Of a DNA stretch of 64,000 bases, positions 16,207 to 26,496 are shown piece by piece. Below the pieces are notes generated by a model. That model ran no database searches. It was not told the DNA's origin and was given only the letters and a program-made list of their open reading frames with translations. Both the position numbers and the translations under genes were made by a program. Numbering within the stretch: position 1 is the first letter of the stretch; each line of letters starts with the position of its first letter. The stretch comes from Prevotella aff. ruminicola Tc2-24 (GTDB lineage: Bacteria; Bacteroidota; Bacteroidia; Bacteroidales; Bacteroidaceae): the NCBI RefSeq assembly GCF_900110895.1, contig NZ_FOIQ01000002.1, forward strand, positions 1,810 to 65,809. Direction: 5' to 3'.

Positions 16207-16237
16207 CAAAAGTAAGCATAATATCTGAAAATGCCAA
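16207..16237 (-). promoter_or_regulatory. upp promoter
   Basis: On the minus strand TTG (16235-16237), 20 bases, then TACTTTTG (16207-16214). Confidence 0.55.
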
Positions 16238-16483
16238 TGATTTCTGAAAATAATTACATAAAGGTATGTATATCTATACACCCACGAATATTTTTTGTTA
16301 TGTCGGTGTGACAAAAGAGGCACTTTCCTTTCTAATTTTAAGTTCTTTAACCTAAAAAGGCCGTGTGCCTACACAAAATTCAGGAATTGTGACAAGTCTA
16401 TTGTGAATTAATTCGTAACTTTGCAGGCGATTAAAAAGAACATCTTATTAAGAGATCATTTTCACAATTAAAAAAATAGTAAT
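16215..16483. promoter_or_regulatory. upp-pckA divergent control region
   Basis: No gene seen. TAACTTTG at 16416-16423 is the likely pckA -7 element. Two copies of TGTGACAA lie at 16307-16314 and 16388-16395 and could be a regulator site; this is only a pattern. Confidence 0.45.
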
Positions 16484-18097
16484 ATGGCAAAGTTAGATTT
16501 GACACAGTATGGCATCACCGGTTCTACCGTGATTGCTCACAACCCGTCGTATGAGGTTCTCTTCGAAGAGGAGACGAAGGCTGGTCTGACTGGTTTCGAC
16601 AAGGGTCAGAACACAGAGCTCAACGCTGTAAACGTAATGACTGGTATCTACACTGGTCGTTCTCCTAAGGACAAGTATATCGTTGATGACGCTCAGAGCC
16701 ATGACAAGGTATGGTGGACTACTGAGGAGTACAAGAACGACAACCACCCCATGAGCGAGGAGGTTTGGGCAAAGGTGAAGGACATTGCCATCAAGGAGCT
16801 CTGCAACAAGAACCTGTATGTTGTTGACGCTTTCTGTGGTGCTAACGAGGGTACCCGTCTGGCCGTCCGCTTCATCGTGGAGGTTGCTTGGCAGGCTCAC
16901 TTCGTAACGAACATGTTCATCCAGCCTACTGCTGAGGAGCTGGAGAAGTTCGAGCCTAACTTCGTCATCTACAATGCTTCTAAGGCAAAGGTTGAGGACT
17001 ACAAGGAGCTGGGTCTGAACTCAGAGACTTGTGTTGCTTTCAACACCACTAGCCGCGAGCAGGTTATCATCAACACCTGGTACGGTGGTGAGATGAAGAA
17101 GGGTATGTTCTCTATGCAGAACTACTATCTGCCCCTGCAGGGTATCGCTTCTATGCACTGCTCTGCCAACACTGACATGGAGGGTAAGAACACCGCCATC
17201 TTCTTCGGTCTGTCTGGTACTGGTAAGACCACTCTGTCTACCGACCCGAAGCGTCTGCTGATCGGTGACGACGAGCACGGATGGGACGACGAGGGTGTGT
17301 TCAACCTCGAGGGCGGTTGCTATGCAAAGGTTATCAACCTGAGCAAGGAGAACGAGCCCGACATCTATGGTGCTATCAAGCGCAACGCTCTGCTGGAGAA
17401 TGTTACTGTTGCCGAGGATGGCAAGATCGACTTCGCTGACAAGAGCGTCACCGAGAACACTCGTGTATCATACCCCATCAACCACATCGAGAAGATCGCC
17501 CAGAAGGTGAACGGTAAGAGCGCAGGTCCTGACGCAAAGAACGTGATCTTCCTTTCTGCCGACGCATTCGGTGTACTGCCTCCCGTTTCTATCCTGACTC
17601 CTGAGCAGACCAAGTACTACTTCCTGTCTGGTTTCACAGCTAAGTTGGCTGGTACAGAGCGCGGTATCACTGAGCCTACTCCTACATTCTCTGCTTGCTT
17701 CGGTCAGGCATTCCTCGAGCTGCACCCAACTAAGTATGCTGAGGAGCTGGTTAAGAAGATGGAGAAGAGCGGTGCCAAGGCATACCTGGTTAATACCGGT
17801 TGGAACGGTACTGGCAAGCGTATCTCTATCCCCGATACACGTGGTATCATCGACGCCATCCTGGACGGAAGCATCCTGAAGGCTCCTACCAAGAAGGTTC
17901 CCTTCTTCGACTTCGAGGTTCCGACAGAGCTGCCTAACGTAAATCCTGCTATTCTTGATCCTCGTGACACTTATGCAACTGCTGCTGAGTGGGAGGAGAA
18001 GGCTAAGGATCTGGCTGCCCGTTTCATCAAGAACTTCAAGAAGTACGAGGGCAACGAGGCCGGTAAGGCTCTGGTCGCTGCAGGTCCGAAGTTGTAA
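16484..18097 (+). CDS. pckA: Phosphoenolpyruvate carboxykinase (ATP)
   Basis: 537 residues, family length. The P-loop [13 protein letters not shown], the metal site [11 protein letters not shown] and [10 protein letters not shown] are all intact, and RSPKDKYIV lies near the N-terminus. It interconverts oxaloacetate plus ATP and PEP plus CO2; in succinate-forming gut Bacteroidetes it usually runs toward oxaloacetate to conserve energy. Strongly biased codon use suggests high expression. A structured 3' region (18104-18145) and terminator (18193-18228) follow. Confidence 0.95.
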   Translation: MAKLDLTQYGITGSTVIAHNPSYEVLFEEETKAGLTGFDKGQNTELNAVNVMTGIYTGRSPKDKYIVDDAQSHDKVWWTTEEYKNDNHPMSEEVWAKVKDIAIKELCNKNLYVVDAFCGANEGTRLAVRFIVEVAWQAHFVTNMFIQPTAEELEKFEPNFVIYNASKAKVEDYKELGLNSETCVAFNTTSREQVIINTWYGGEMKKGMFSMQNYYLPLQGIASMHCSANTDMEGKNTAIFFGLSGTGKTTLSTDPKRLLIGDDEHGWDDEGVFNLEGGCYAKVINLSKENEPDIYGAIKRNALLENVTVAEDGKIDFADKSVTENTRVSYPINHIEKIAQKVNGKSAGPDAKNVIFLSADAFGVLPPVSILTPEQTKYYFLSGFTAKLAGTERGITEPTPTFSACFGQAFLELHPTKYAEELVKKMEKSGAKAYLVNTGWNGTGKRISIPDTRGIIDAILDGSILKAPTKKVPFFDFEVPTELPNVNPAILDPRDTYATAAEWEEKAKDLAARFIKNFKKYEGNEAGKALVAAGPKL

Positions 18098-18103
18098 AAC
18101 GCA

Positions 18104-18145
18104 GGACCGGAAGCAACTTCGCCTATGGGGGCAAGTTGCAGGTCC
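18104..18145 (+). other. Two-part hairpin in the pckA 3' region
   Basis: GGACC and GCAACTT pair with AAGTTGC and GGTCC around a loop. The segment GCAGGTCCGAA also repeats the last codons of pckA. Confidence 0.5.
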
Positions 18146-18192
18146 GAAACTCTAAGTTTCATTTAGAGCAAAAAACAATACTCTATACAATG

Positions 18193-18228
18193 GGTTGGCT
18201 GTGCCGAAAGGTGCAGCCAATCTTTTTT
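18193..18228 (+). terminator. pckA terminator
   Basis: GTTGGCTG/CAGCCAAT stem with extra CC/GG pairing around GAAA, followed by a T7 run. Confidence 0.85.
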
Positions 18229-18301
18229 TGATGTAAGTCAAAAAGGCGACTGCATCAGGTACTTTTTCTTAACTCTTAAATCCCAACTCTTATTTTCTAC
18301 G

Positions 18302-18309
18302 TACCTTTG
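18302..18309 (+). promoter_or_regulatory. -7 element of the small transcription unit
   Basis: TACCTTTG followed by CA, about 70 bases before ATG 18379. A TTAACTCTTAA motif like the repeats around the four-helix-bundle gene lies just upstream (near 18269). Confidence 0.55.
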
Positions 18310-18378
18310 CAGCGCAATCGTGAGATTGTATTGTTATTCATTAGGTTAGTAGTTAATAGATTTTTTAAGGTAAAGATT

Positions 18379-18474
18379 ATGTTATTAGATTTTCAAACAG
18401 CGGTCATGTTGGCGTTTGTTGCTGTTGCGACTGTTCTGAGTGTCATTACGCTCATGAACACCAACGTTCGCTAA
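18379..18474 (+). CDS. 31-residue predicted single-pass membrane peptide
   Basis: ATG 18379 to TAA 18472-18474 encodes a peptide starting MLLDFQTAVM, then a hydrophobic stretch AFVAVATVLSVITLM (a plausible TM helix), ending NTNVR. A purine-rich AAGGTAAAG lies upstream of the ATG. It has its own promoter (18302) and terminator (18546-18583), so it is an independent unit. No family recognised. The transcript could instead act as a small RNA; coding status needs conservation or ribosome data. Confidence 0.5.
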   Translation: MLLDFQTAVMLAFVAVATVLSVITLMNTNVR

Positions 18475-18742
18475 CTTCAAGGCCATGGAGTTTTCTCCTA
18501 TTGCCGAGTCGTGACGAGCGAGGGTCATGTCAACATCCGTTGAAAGGAGTGTGGAGTGAGTGATTCATACCACACTCTTTTTCATGAAAAAATGAAAAAA
18601 TGAAAGAAGGAAAAACAAAACTAACTTAAAAACGGTCAAATTATGACATAATTTCATTAATTATAAGGTGAAAATGAACTGATTTTGAGGAATTGTGCGT
18701 AAATTTGCAGCCAAAAATGTGATAAAAAGAATTCGTTACTGA
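18475..18742. other. Terminator and upstream region of the next operon
   Basis: Contains the terminator at 18546-18583, an AT-rich stretch without genes, and TAAATTTG at 18700-18707 as the -7 element for the lipoprotein gene at 18743. Confidence 0.5.
18546..18583 (+). terminator. Terminator of the small-peptide unit
   Basis: GAGTGTGG and CCACACTC arms around a 15-base loop, followed by T5. Confidence 0.7.
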
Positions 18743-19867
18743 ATGAAAAGATATATCTACACCCTCTGTCTCGTCATGGCAAGCCTTGTCCTGTACACAT
18801 CATGTCTTGGCTCCGACGACGATCCTGAAGTAACCTTTTACGACGACACAGCCATTACCAAATTTATGCTGACGACCGTGAACAGATACGTTCACACCAC
18901 CACGTCGGCAGGGAAAGACTCTGTTTACAAATCTACCCTTTCCAAGATGCCGGTCTTCCATATTGACCACTATCAAGGAAAGATCTATAACACAGACTCG
19001 CTGCCTGAAGACTGCGACCTGACTCACGTGCTGGCAAGCATTTCCAGCATGAATAACGGGACGGTTGTCATCAAGAGTCTCACCAGCGACACGCTGAATT
19101 ACTATTCCAGTACCGACTCCATTGATTTTTCCAAGCCAAGGGAGATCCGTGTCTATGCTTTCAACAGTGATATCTTCCGCACTTACGAGGTGACGGTAAA
19201 CAAGCATCAGGTAAAGACAGGTGTGCTGACCTGGGAGAAGATGGGAGCCGAGGATTTCCCCGTTGACACCGAGAAGGCGAAATGGGAACAGACCGTCAAG
19301 AAGGCTGGTCTGAGACAGTTTATCGGAGCTGGCGCTGCCGAGGCTTATGCCTTTGCAAACGACGGGCGACTGATGGTCAGCAAGGATCAGGGTGCCACCT
19401 GGACCGCCGACTCGCTTGACGAGGCCTCATCACTGTTGCCCTCCAAGTTTGCATTCGTCTCTTGGCCACTTGCCACCAACGATTCCACAGACTACCAGTT
19501 ACTGATCGGTACTAACGACCAGAACAGCACTGCCTGTGTGGTCTGGCGGAAACTGGCAGAATATGCGTTGGAAAGTGAACCGTCGAAATGGGTCTACATA
19601 CCCATGGAGAGTTATAACGTATATTACCTGCCTAAAATGGAGAACCTGAACCTGCTCCGTTATAAGGGACACATACTTGCCATCGGTGACAACGGAAAGA
19701 TCTACGAGAGTCGTGATAAGGGCATCACATGGAAGACCAACAAGGCATTCACGCTTCCCAGCGAGTTGACAGCCTATCACCTCAGTGCGGCTACCGACGA
19801 CAACGGCTATCTCTGGATCAAGAGCTTGGATGACAACTGTGTCTGGCGTGGGTTCCTGATTGAATAA
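18743..19867 (+). CDS. Lipoprotein with BNR-type repeats (resembles DUF6242)
   Basis: 374 residues. Signal peptide with lipobox LYTSC predicts a lipid-anchored, probably outer-membrane or surface protein. The N-terminal ~150 residues form a beta-rich domain; the rest contains two sialidase-type Asp-box motifs, SKDQGATW and SRDKGITW, pointing to a beta-propeller-like fold. It resembles Bacteroidales DUF6242 proteins as I recall them. It is the first gene of a tight run with a barrel protein, uppS and bamA, so envelope function is likely, but no enzymatic role is evident. Confidence 0.7.
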   Translation: MKRYIYTLCLVMASLVLYTSCLGSDDDPEVTFYDDTAITKFMLTTVNRYVHTTTSAGKDSVYKSTLSKMPVFHIDHYQGKIYNTDSLPEDCDLTHVLASISSMNNGTVVIKSLTSDTLNYYSSTDSIDFSKPREIRVYAFNSDIFRTYEVTVNKHQVKTGVLTWEKMGAEDFPVDTEKAKWEQTVKKAGLRQFIGAGAAEAYAFANDGRLMVSKDQGATWTADSLDEASSLLPSKFAFVSWPLATNDSTDYQLLIGTNDQNSTACVVWRKLAEYALESEPSKWVYIPMESYNVYYLPKMENLNLLRYKGHILAIGDNGKIYESRDKGITWKTNKAFTLPSELTAYHLSAATDDNGYLWIKSLDDNCVWRGFLIE

Positions 19868-19870
19868 GAC

Positions 19871-20542
19871 GTGAGAAGACTGTTCGCTTGCATGGTTGCC
19901 GTGGCACTCTCTGTAGCCACATACGCCCAGGAAGAGCCGGAATACAGGCTTGAGCTGGGGGCAGGTGCAGGAACGGCAGTCTATATAGGAGACTTCAACA
20001 GTCATCTCTTAAAAGGGATGCAGCCGTGGGGAGCGGTCATCGTCAAATATCATCTTAACCCTCGGATGGCACTGGGACTGGACATCGCGACCACGAAAAT
20101 CAAAGGCTCCAGTGATGATGTGAAGACATGGTATCCTATAGAGCGCTATGCATTCAGTCACCAGTTGACAGAAACCTGCGTACGCTTTGAATACAATTTC
20201 TGGTCCTATGGCAACGGACAAGAATATCGCGGTAGCAAACGACTGGCTCCGTTCATCACGACAGGAATGGGTATCACCCACCACAGCGGCGAGAACAGTG
20301 GTATGACTATGAGCTTACTGCTTGGAGCGGGTGTCAAATATAAGATTGGACAGCGTATGAACCTCACCGCAGAGTGGGGCGTGCGTTTCTCCACCAGCGA
20401 CCAACTGGACGGCAAAAGTGACGTCTATGGCATTAGGAGTAGTGGTCCGTTCAAGAATACCGACGGCTACAGTGTGCTCCAGCTGGCACTCACATACGAC
20501 CTGTGGGCAAAATGCAAAACGTGCAATAACGACAGATATTAG
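19871..20542 (+). CDS. Outer-membrane beta-barrel protein (DUF6089-like)
   Basis: 223 residues; GTG or the following codons start three bases after the previous stop. A signal peptide ending ATYAQ is followed by alternating amphipathic strands (LELGAGAGTAVYIGDFN, ITTGMGITHHSG, LLLGAGVKYKIGQRMNL) and an aromatic-ending strand, typical of small porin-like barrels. It resembles the DUF6089 family that precedes uppS and bamA in Bacteroidetes. The C-terminus KCKTCNND is polar. A role in outer-membrane assembly is suggested by neighbours only. Confidence 0.75.
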   Translation: MRRLFACMVAVALSVATYAQEEPEYRLELGAGAGTAVYIGDFNSHLLKGMQPWGAVIVKYHLNPRMALGLDIATTKIKGSSDDVKTWYPIERYAFSHQLTETCVRFEYNFWSYGNGQEYRGSKRLAPFITTGMGITHHSGENSGMTMSLLLGAGVKYKIGQRMNLTAEWGVRFSTSDQLDGKSDVYGIRSSGPFKNTDGYSVLQLALTYDLWAKCKTCNNDRY

Positions 20543-20545
20543 TAT

Positions 20546-21289
20546 ATGAAAGAACTTTTGGACATGAACCGGATTCCCCAGCATATTGCCATCATCATGG
20601 ATGGTAATGGACGTTGGGCCACAGAGCGCGGCAAAGAGCGTAGCTATGGTCATCAGGCTGGGGTTGACGCTGTGCGTCGCATCACTTCCGAATGTACCCG
20701 CCTGGGGGTTAAGTTCCTGACGCTATATACCTTCTCAACAGAGAACTGGAATCGTCCTGCCGACGAAGTGGCAGCTCTGATGGGACTGGTGCTGACATCC
20801 CTGGAGGACGAGATCTTCATGAAGAATAATGTCCGCTTCCGGGTGGTGGGCGACCGTTCACGCATCCCCGAGATGGTCAACAAGAAGTTGGCCGAGACGG
20901 AGGCACACACCGCTGATAACTCCGCCATGACCATGGTGGTGGCACTTAGCTATTCGTCGAGACTGGAGCTGACACGCGTTGCCCAGCAGATTGCCCAGGA
21001 GGTGAAAGACGGGAAGCTCGATGTGAATGACATCAACGAGGACACCGTTGACAAGCGCCTCTGGACAAACTTCATGCCCGACCCCGAGTTGCTGATCCGC
21101 ACGGGTGGCGAGCTTCGCATCTCCAACTATCTGTTGTGGCAGATCGCATATTCAGAACTTTATTTCTGTGATACATACTGGCCCGACTTCTCTGAAGAAG
21201 ACCTGCATAAGGCCATCGCCAGCTACCAGAACCGCCAACGTCGTTTTGGAAAGACAGAGGCTCAGGTAGAAGCCGAGGAGAAGAAATGA
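20546..21289 (+). CDS. uppS: Isoprenyl (undecaprenyl diphosphate) synthase
   Basis: 247 residues with the cis-prenyltransferase motifs [17 protein letters not shown] and [13 protein letters not shown]. It condenses FPP with IPP units to give the C55 carrier for peptidoglycan and surface polysaccharides, at the cytoplasmic face of the membrane. ATG 20546 is used; an internal ATG ([10 protein letters not shown]) is an alternative start seven codons in. Its stop overlaps the next open frame by ATGA. Confidence 0.93.
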   Translation: MKELLDMNRIPQHIAIIMDGNGRWATERGKERSYGHQAGVDAVRRITSECTRLGVKFLTLYTFSTENWNRPADEVAALMGLVLTSLEDEIFMKNNVRFRVVGDRSRIPEMVNKKLAETEAHTADNSAMTMVVALSYSSRLELTRVAQQIAQEVKDGKLDVNDINEDTVDKRLWTNFMPDPELLIRTGGELRISNYLLWQIAYSELYFCDTYWPDFSEEDLHKAIASYQNRQRRFGKTEAQVEAEEKK

Positions 21290-24024
21290 TAAAAGCGAAA
21301 CAATACTCAATGATGATATATAATATAATAAGGTATAAGACAAAAGGATTGGGGATGAGAGTCTTCGGACTTTCACTCTTTTGCCTTTTCACCCTTTCAC
21401 CATTATACGCTCAGGATAAGATTGTAAACCCCGACATCTCGTATGCTGGTACACCACGTACCTGTGAGATTGGTGGCATCGCCGTAGAGGGTGTCGAGGG
21501 ATATGAGGACTATGTGCTGACAGGTCTCTCCGGCCTAAGTGTCGGTCAGGAGATTGAAGTGCCCGGCTCACAGATTACCGAGGCCGTCAAGCGCTACTGG
21601 CGTAATGGTCTTTTCTCGAAGGTGAGCATCACCGCCGACTCTATCGTCGGCTCCAAGATCTACCTCTGCATCCACCTGGGCATGCGTCCCCGTATCAGCA
21701 CCATCAACTACAACGGTATCAAGAAAGCCGAGCGCGAGGACATGGAAGCGAAACTGGGTATCATGAAAGGTAGTCAGATCACGCCGAACATGATCGACCG
21801 CGCCAAGATACTTGCCAAGAAGTATTTCGACGAGAAGGGATACAAGAACGCAGTGATCGATATCGTACAGCACGATGATACGGAGAAGAGTAACATGGTT
21901 TCGCTGGATGTCAACATCGACAAGAAGGAGAAGATGAAGGTACACCGGATCATCTTCGACGGCAACGAGAAGCTGTCGGACGGGAAGATCAATGGTTCGA
22001 TCTTCGGGAAAGGCGCGTTCGGTAAGATTCATGAAGCCGGCAAACTCAAGAACTTCTTCAAGGCTAAGAAGTTTACCGACGAGCGCTACAAGGAAGCCAA
22101 GCAAGCTCTTATCGAAAAATATAATGAGTTAGGATTCCGTGATGCCAGCATCGTGGAAGACTCCATCAGCAACTATGACGATAAGCATGTTGATGTCTAT
22201 GTTAAGATCGACGAGGGCGACAAGTACTTTATCCGTGATATCACATGGGTAGGTAATACCGTGGTCACGACCGATTACCTGAATGCCGTACTTGGCATGA
22301 AGAAAGGTGATGTATACAACCAAAAGCAGATCGACAAGCGCTTGAAGGCTGATGACGATGCCGCCGGTAACTATTATTACAACAACGGATACGTGTTCTC
22401 GAACATCGATCCTGTTGAGATCAACATCGACGGTGACTCCATCGATCTGGAGATGCGCGTCACAGAGGGTCCGCAGGCCCATCTGAACCATGTGCGTATC
22501 TATGGTAACGACCGTCTCTATGAGGAGGTGGTTCGTCGTGAGCTCCGTACCAAGCCGGGCGACCTGTTCAACAAAGAGGCGCTGATGCGTTCCGCACGAG
22601 AGATTGCCTCTATGGGATTCTTCGATGCAGAGAAAGTAGTGCCCGATGTGGTGCCCAACTACGATGATGGCACCGTGGATGTCAACTGGCAGCTCGAACA
22701 GAAATCGAACGACCAGTTAGAGTTCTCCCTCGGTTGGGGACAGACGGGTATCATCGGAAAAGTGGGCATCAAGTTTAACAACTTCTCCATCCGCAACCTC
22801 TTCGGCAAGAACAAGCTCCATCGTGGTATCCTGCCTTACGGCGACGGAGAGCAACTAGGATTCAGTTTCCAGACCAATGGTAGCTACTATAGTTCACTGA
22901 GTGCTAACTACTCCACGAACTGGTTTGGCGGCAAGCGTCCAAACGGTCTGAGCCTCGGCGCCTACTACTCCAAGCAGTCGGATATCTCCAGTTACTACCG
23001 TAACAACGCGTTCTACAACAACTACTACGCGTACGCCGGTGGCTACGGTGGCTACAACCCATACGCCTATAACTACGAGTCGATGCTCGACGACGACAAG
23101 ACCATGACCGTCTTCGGTGCCTCACTCGGATGGGGTAAGCGTCTGCGCTGGCCCGACGACTACTTCCAGTTGTCTGCACAGCTCGGCTACTCACGTTATA
23201 TGCTTCGCGACTGGAGCTATTTCTATATCCACAATGGAAACTGTAACAATATCAATCTGGGTGTGACCTTGTCACGTACCTCTACCGACAACCCGCTGTT
23301 CCCACGCCGTGGATCAGAGCTCACAGCCTCTGTGACCCTGACCCCACCCTGGTCGCTCTTCGACAAGAAGGACTACAGCACACTGGCAAAGAACAGCACC
23401 TCGGCTACCTACGAGGATGAGCTGCAGGATATGTACCGTTGGATTGAATACCACAAGTGGAAGTTCAAGTTGCGTACTTTCACAGCCCTGACAGGCGGTC
23501 AGAAGAACTTTGTGCTGATGACCCGCGTGGAGATGGGACTGCTGGGAAGCTACAACAAGCACAAACGGTCGCCATTCGAGACCTTCTATGTCGGTGGTGA
23601 CGGTATGACAGGTTACTCCTACGGTTACTCTGAAGAGACCATCGCACTGCGTGGTTATGAGAATGGTACCCTCTCCTACTCATCAGCCTACGAGCAGATG
23701 ATGAAGGGCAACAATATCTCGTCCTATAACGCCTACGCTTATGACCGCTTCACCTTGGAGCTACGTTATCCGTTCATGTTGGGTAACACCACCATCTACG
23801 GTCTGGGCTTCCTCGAAGGTGGTAACGCGTGGTCGAATGCCAAGGACTTCAATCCGTTCAAGATGAAACGCTCTGCTGGTGTCGGTGTCCGTATCTATCT
23901 CCCGATGGTGGGTCTGATGGGTATCGACTGGGCTTATGGCTTCGACAAGGTATATACCAGTCAGAACGGCGCCCAGTCTAAAGGTGGTGGTCATATCCAC
24001 TTCATCCTCGGACAGGAGTTCTGA
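21286..24024 (+). CDS. bamA: Outer-membrane protein assembly factor BamA
   Basis: 912 residues if started at the ATG overlapping uppS; the signal peptide proper begins at ATG 21355 ([20 protein letters not shown]). Five POTRA-like units (for example [20 protein letters not shown]) precede a 16-strand-type barrel with the family motif [11 protein letters not shown] near the end and a C-terminal aromatic residue (FILGQEF). It inserts barrel proteins into the outer membrane. A barrel loop encoded near 22990-23085 is unusually rich in Tyr, Asn and Gly. The following Skp/OmpH genes supply its periplasmic chaperones. Confidence 0.93.
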   Translation: MIKAKQYSMMIYNIIRYKTKGLGMRVFGLSLFCLFTLSPLYAQDKIVNPDISYAGTPRTCEIGGIAVEGVEGYEDYVLTGLSGLSVGQEIEVPGSQITEAVKRYWRNGLFSKVSITADSIVGSKIYLCIHLGMRPRISTINYNGIKKAEREDMEAKLGIMKGSQITPNMIDRAKILAKKYFDEKGYKNAVIDIVQHDDTEKSNMVSLDVNIDKKEKMKVHRIIFDGNEKLSDGKINGSIFGKGAFGKIHEAGKLKNFFKAKKFTDERYKEAKQALIEKYNELGFRDASIVEDSISNYDDKHVDVYVKIDEGDKYFIRDITWVGNTVVTTDYLNAVLGMKKGDVYNQKQIDKRLKADDDAAGNYYYNNGYVFSNIDPVEINIDGDSIDLEMRVTEGPQAHLNHVRIYGNDRLYEEVVRRELRTKPGDLFNKEALMRSAREIASMGFFDAEKVVPDVVPNYDDGTVDVNWQLEQKSNDQLEFSLGWGQTGIIGKVGIKFNNFSIRNLFGKNKLHRGILPYGDGEQLGFSFQTNGSYYSSLSANYSTNWFGGKRPNGLSLGAYYSKQSDISSYYRNNAFYNNYYAYAGGYGGYNPYAYNYESMLDDDKTMTVFGASLGWGKRLRWPDDYFQLSAQLGYSRYMLRDWSYFYIHNGNCNNINLGVTLSRTSTDNPLFPRRGSELTASVTLTPPWSLFDKKDYSTLAKNSTSATYEDELQDMYRWIEYHKWKFKLRTFTALTGGQKNFVLMTRVEMGLLGSYNKHKRSPFETFYVGGDGMTGYSYGYSEETIALRGYENGTLSYSSAYEQMMKGNNISSYNAYAYDRFTLELRYPFMLGNTTIYGLGFLEGGNAWSNAKDFNPFKMKRSAGVGVRIYLPMVGLMGIDWAYGFDKVYTSQNGAQSKGGGHIHFILGQEF

Positions 24025-24104
24025 TTTCGTTAAGAGTTGTTTAATGTTTAAAACCGTTTACGAGTTTTCACGTCAAATAGATGTTACACTAAAAGAGAAC
24101 GCTT

Positions 24105-24620
24105 ATGAAGAAACTAATTATCTGCGCTATCTGCGCTATCTTTGGATTAACCTCTGCCTCTGCACAGAAGTTCGCGCTTGTGGATATGGAATATATCTTC
24201 AAGAATATACCAGCCTACGAGCGTGCTAACGAACAACTGAACCAGGTATCCAAGAAATGGCAGGCGGAAGTCGACGCGCTCACGACAGAGGCACAGACGC
24301 TCTACAAGAACTATCAGAACGAGGCTGTGTTCCTTTCAAAAGAGCAGAAGAAAACCCGACAGGACGCTATCGTGGAGAAAGAGAAGCAGGCTGCCGACCT
24401 AAAGAAGAAATACTTCGGTCCCGACGGAGAGCTCTTCAAGAAGCGCACTGCCCTGATGTCGCCTATTCAAGACGAGGTATATAATGCCATCAAGGATATT
24501 GCCGATCTGCGCGGCTACCAACTGGTACTCGACCGTGCCAGTGACACAGGCATCATCTTCGGTTCCCCCAAGATTGATATCAGCTCAGAGGTTCTCAAGA
24601 AACTCGGTTATGCAAACTAA
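24105..24620 (+). CDS. OmpH/Skp family periplasmic chaperone, copy 1
   Basis: 171 residues: signal peptide MKKLIICAICAIFGLTSASA, the start FALVDMEYIFKNIPAYERA typical of OmpH, a long coiled coil (residues ~45-115), and a C-terminal beta segment (YQLVLDRASDTGIIF). The family holds unfolded outer-membrane proteins in the periplasm for BamA. First of three tandem paralogues; its signal peptide is strikingly similar to that of copy 2. Confidence 0.88.
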   Translation: MKKLIICAICAIFGLTSASAQKFALVDMEYIFKNIPAYERANEQLNQVSKKWQAEVDALTTEAQTLYKNYQNEAVFLSKEQKKTRQDAIVEKEKQAADLKKKYFGPDGELFKKRTALMSPIQDEVYNAIKDIADLRGYQLVLDRASDTGIIFGSPKIDISSEVLKKLGYAN

Positions 24621-24655
24621 TATAATGAGTATTGATTAATAACTTAATAAAAAAG

Positions 24656-25159
24656 ATGAAGAAACTAATTGTTTGCGCTATCTGCGCTATCTGCGGATTC
24701 ACCACCGCCAACGCACAGGGTAAGTTCGGTCATGTGAACACCCAGGAGATTATCCAGGCTATGCCTGAATATGAGAAAGCTATGAAAGAGATTGATACTT
24801 TGCAGCAGCAGTATGAGGCTGACCTGAAGAGTATGCAGGATGAGCTGCAGAAGAAGGGTGAGGCTTTCGACAAGGAGCAGGCCACTCTGCCCGAAAACAT
24901 CAAGCAGCGTCGTCAGCAGGAGCTGCAGGATATGTATGCAAAGATCCAGCAGAGCTTCCAGGACAATCAGAAGGCTCTGCAGAAGGCTTATCAGGAGAAG
25001 ACACAGGCCGTCCAAGCAAAGGTTCTGGACGCCATCAAGAGCGTTGGTCAGACCGAGGGCTTCATTTACATCATGGAGAATGGTTCACTGCCCTATATCA
25101 GCACGAACCTCTCTACAGACGTTACAGCCAAGGTAAAGAGTAAGCTCGGACTGAAGTAA
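24656..25159 (+). CDS. OmpH/Skp family periplasmic chaperone, copy 2
   Basis: 167 residues from ATG 24656, chosen because the signal peptide MKKLIVCAICAICGFTTANA starts there; an in-frame ATG lies eight codons upstream. FGHVNTQEIIQAMPEYEKA is the OmpH opening, then a Gln/Lys-rich coiled coil and GFIYIMENGSLPYIS. Role as for copy 1. Confidence 0.88.
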   Translation: MKKLIVCAICAICGFTTANAQGKFGHVNTQEIIQAMPEYEKAMKEIDTLQQQYEADLKSMQDELQKKGEAFDKEQATLPENIKQRRQQELQDMYAKIQQSFQDNQKALQKAYQEKTQAVQAKVLDAIKSVGQTEGFIYIMENGSLPYISTNLSTDVTAKVKSKLGLK

Positions 25160-25160
25160 T

Positions 25161-25676
25161 ATGAGACGTCTCTTAAGCATCGTTATCACATTGTGTGCTG
25201 TCCTTGGCGTGTCGGCTCAGGACAGCACCAATATGTTTCGTTTCGGCTATCTCAGCTATGAGACAGCCCTTCAGTCGATGCCGGAGTACACAACTGTACA
25301 ACAAGAACTGACTCATCTGAAAGAACAGTATCAGGCTGAGACCAAACGAGTGGAAGACGAGTTCAACCGGAAATACGAGGAGTTTCTGGAAGGACAGCGT
25401 GACTTCCCACAGATCATTCTCCAAAAGCGCCAGACAGAACTACAAGAACTGATGGAGAAAAATATCGCCTTTAAGGAGAAGAGTCTGGCAGAACTTGCAA
25501 AGGCAGAGAAGGATATGATGGCCCCCCTCAAGATCCGTCTTATTGAGACACTTGGTAAGATCGGACGGGAGCGTGGCTATGCCTTCATCATCGATACCGA
25601 CGCGAAAGCGCTCCCGTTTATCAACCCCGACATGGGAGAAGACATCAATCAATTGGTGAGGAATGCTCTCCAATAG
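25161..25676 (+). CDS. OmpH/Skp family periplasmic chaperone, copy 3
   Basis: 171 residues, starting one base after the stop of copy 2. Signal peptide (MRRLLSIVITLCAVLGVSAQ), FGYLSYETALQSMPEY, coiled coil, and a YAFIIDTDAKALPFI end. More divergent than copies 1 and 2. Its 3' end overlaps murI by 14 bases. Confidence 0.85.
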   Translation: MRRLLSIVITLCAVLGVSAQDSTNMFRFGYLSYETALQSMPEYTTVQQELTHLKEQYQAETKRVEDEFNRKYEEFLEGQRDFPQIILQKRQTELQELMEKNIAFKEKSLAELAKAEKDMMAPLKIRLIETLGKIGRERGYAFIIDTDAKALPFINPDMGEDINQLVRNALQ

Positions 25677-26496
25677 TCCAGGTCCCATCGGCATCTTTGA
25701 CAGTGGCTATGGAGGCCTGACCATTCTACACGGCATCCGCCAACTGCTCCCCCAATACGACTATCTCTATCTGGGCGACAACGCCCGTGCTCCCTATGGA
25801 CCTCGTTCGTTCGACGTGGTCTATGAGTTCACGCGCCAAGCGGTACTGAGACTCTTTGAGATGGGATGTCATCTCGTGATCCTCGGATGCAACACCGCCT
25901 CGGCCAAGGCGCTGCGCACCATCCAACAGAACGATCTCCCGAAATGGGATCCTACGCGACGTGTGCTCGGCATCATCCGTCCGACGGCTGAGATCATCGG
26001 TGACCTGACAGACAGTCGTCATGTCGGTGTACTGGCCACTGAAGGAACGATCAAGAGTGAGAGCTATAACTTAGAGATCCAGAAACTATACCCCGACATT
26101 CAGGTCTCTGGTGTCGCCTGTCCGTTCTGGGTTCCACTTGTAGAGTACAACGAGGCCGACTCCCCTGGTGCCGACTATTTCGTCAAGAAACGTATCGATG
26201 AGATCATGCGTAAGGATCCTGATATCGATGCCATCATCCTCGGTTGTACGCACTACCCCCTGCTTATGCCGAAAATCCTGAAATATCTCCCAACAGGAGT
26301 CCGTGTTGTCTCACAAGGGGAATATGTGGCAGAGAGCCTGAAGTCTTATCTGGAGCGCCATCCTCAGATTGAAAAGCGATGTGCCCAGGGGGCAGGGGTA
26401 CACTACCTCACCACGGAGAATCCCGACAAATTCAAGGAATCCGCCCGTCTCTTCCTTCATGAAGACGTGGAAGTGGAGAACATCACATTAGGCTAA
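25663..26496 (+). CDS. murI: Glutamate racemase
   Basis: 277 residues. Both catalytic cysteines are present in their motifs: GCNTASAKAL and GCTHYPLLMP, with the substrate loop IGIFDSGYGGLT. It makes D-glutamate for peptidoglycan. The ATG overlaps the third chaperone gene, so it is probably the last gene of the run that starts at 18743. It ends convergently, overlapping the end of the permease gene by nine bases. Confidence 0.93.
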   Translation: MLSNSPGPIGIFDSGYGGLTILHGIRQLLPQYDYLYLGDNARAPYGPRSFDVVYEFTRQAVLRLFEMGCHLVILGCNTASAKALRTIQQNDLPKWDPTRRVLGIIRPTAEIIGDLTDSRHVGVLATEGTIKSESYNLEIQKLYPDIQVSGVACPFWVPLVEYNEADSPGADYFVKKRIDEIMRKDPDIDAIILGCTHYPLLMPKILKYLPTGVRVVSQGEYVAESLKSYLERHPQIEKRCAQGAGVHYLTTENPDKFKESARLFLHEDVEVENITLG

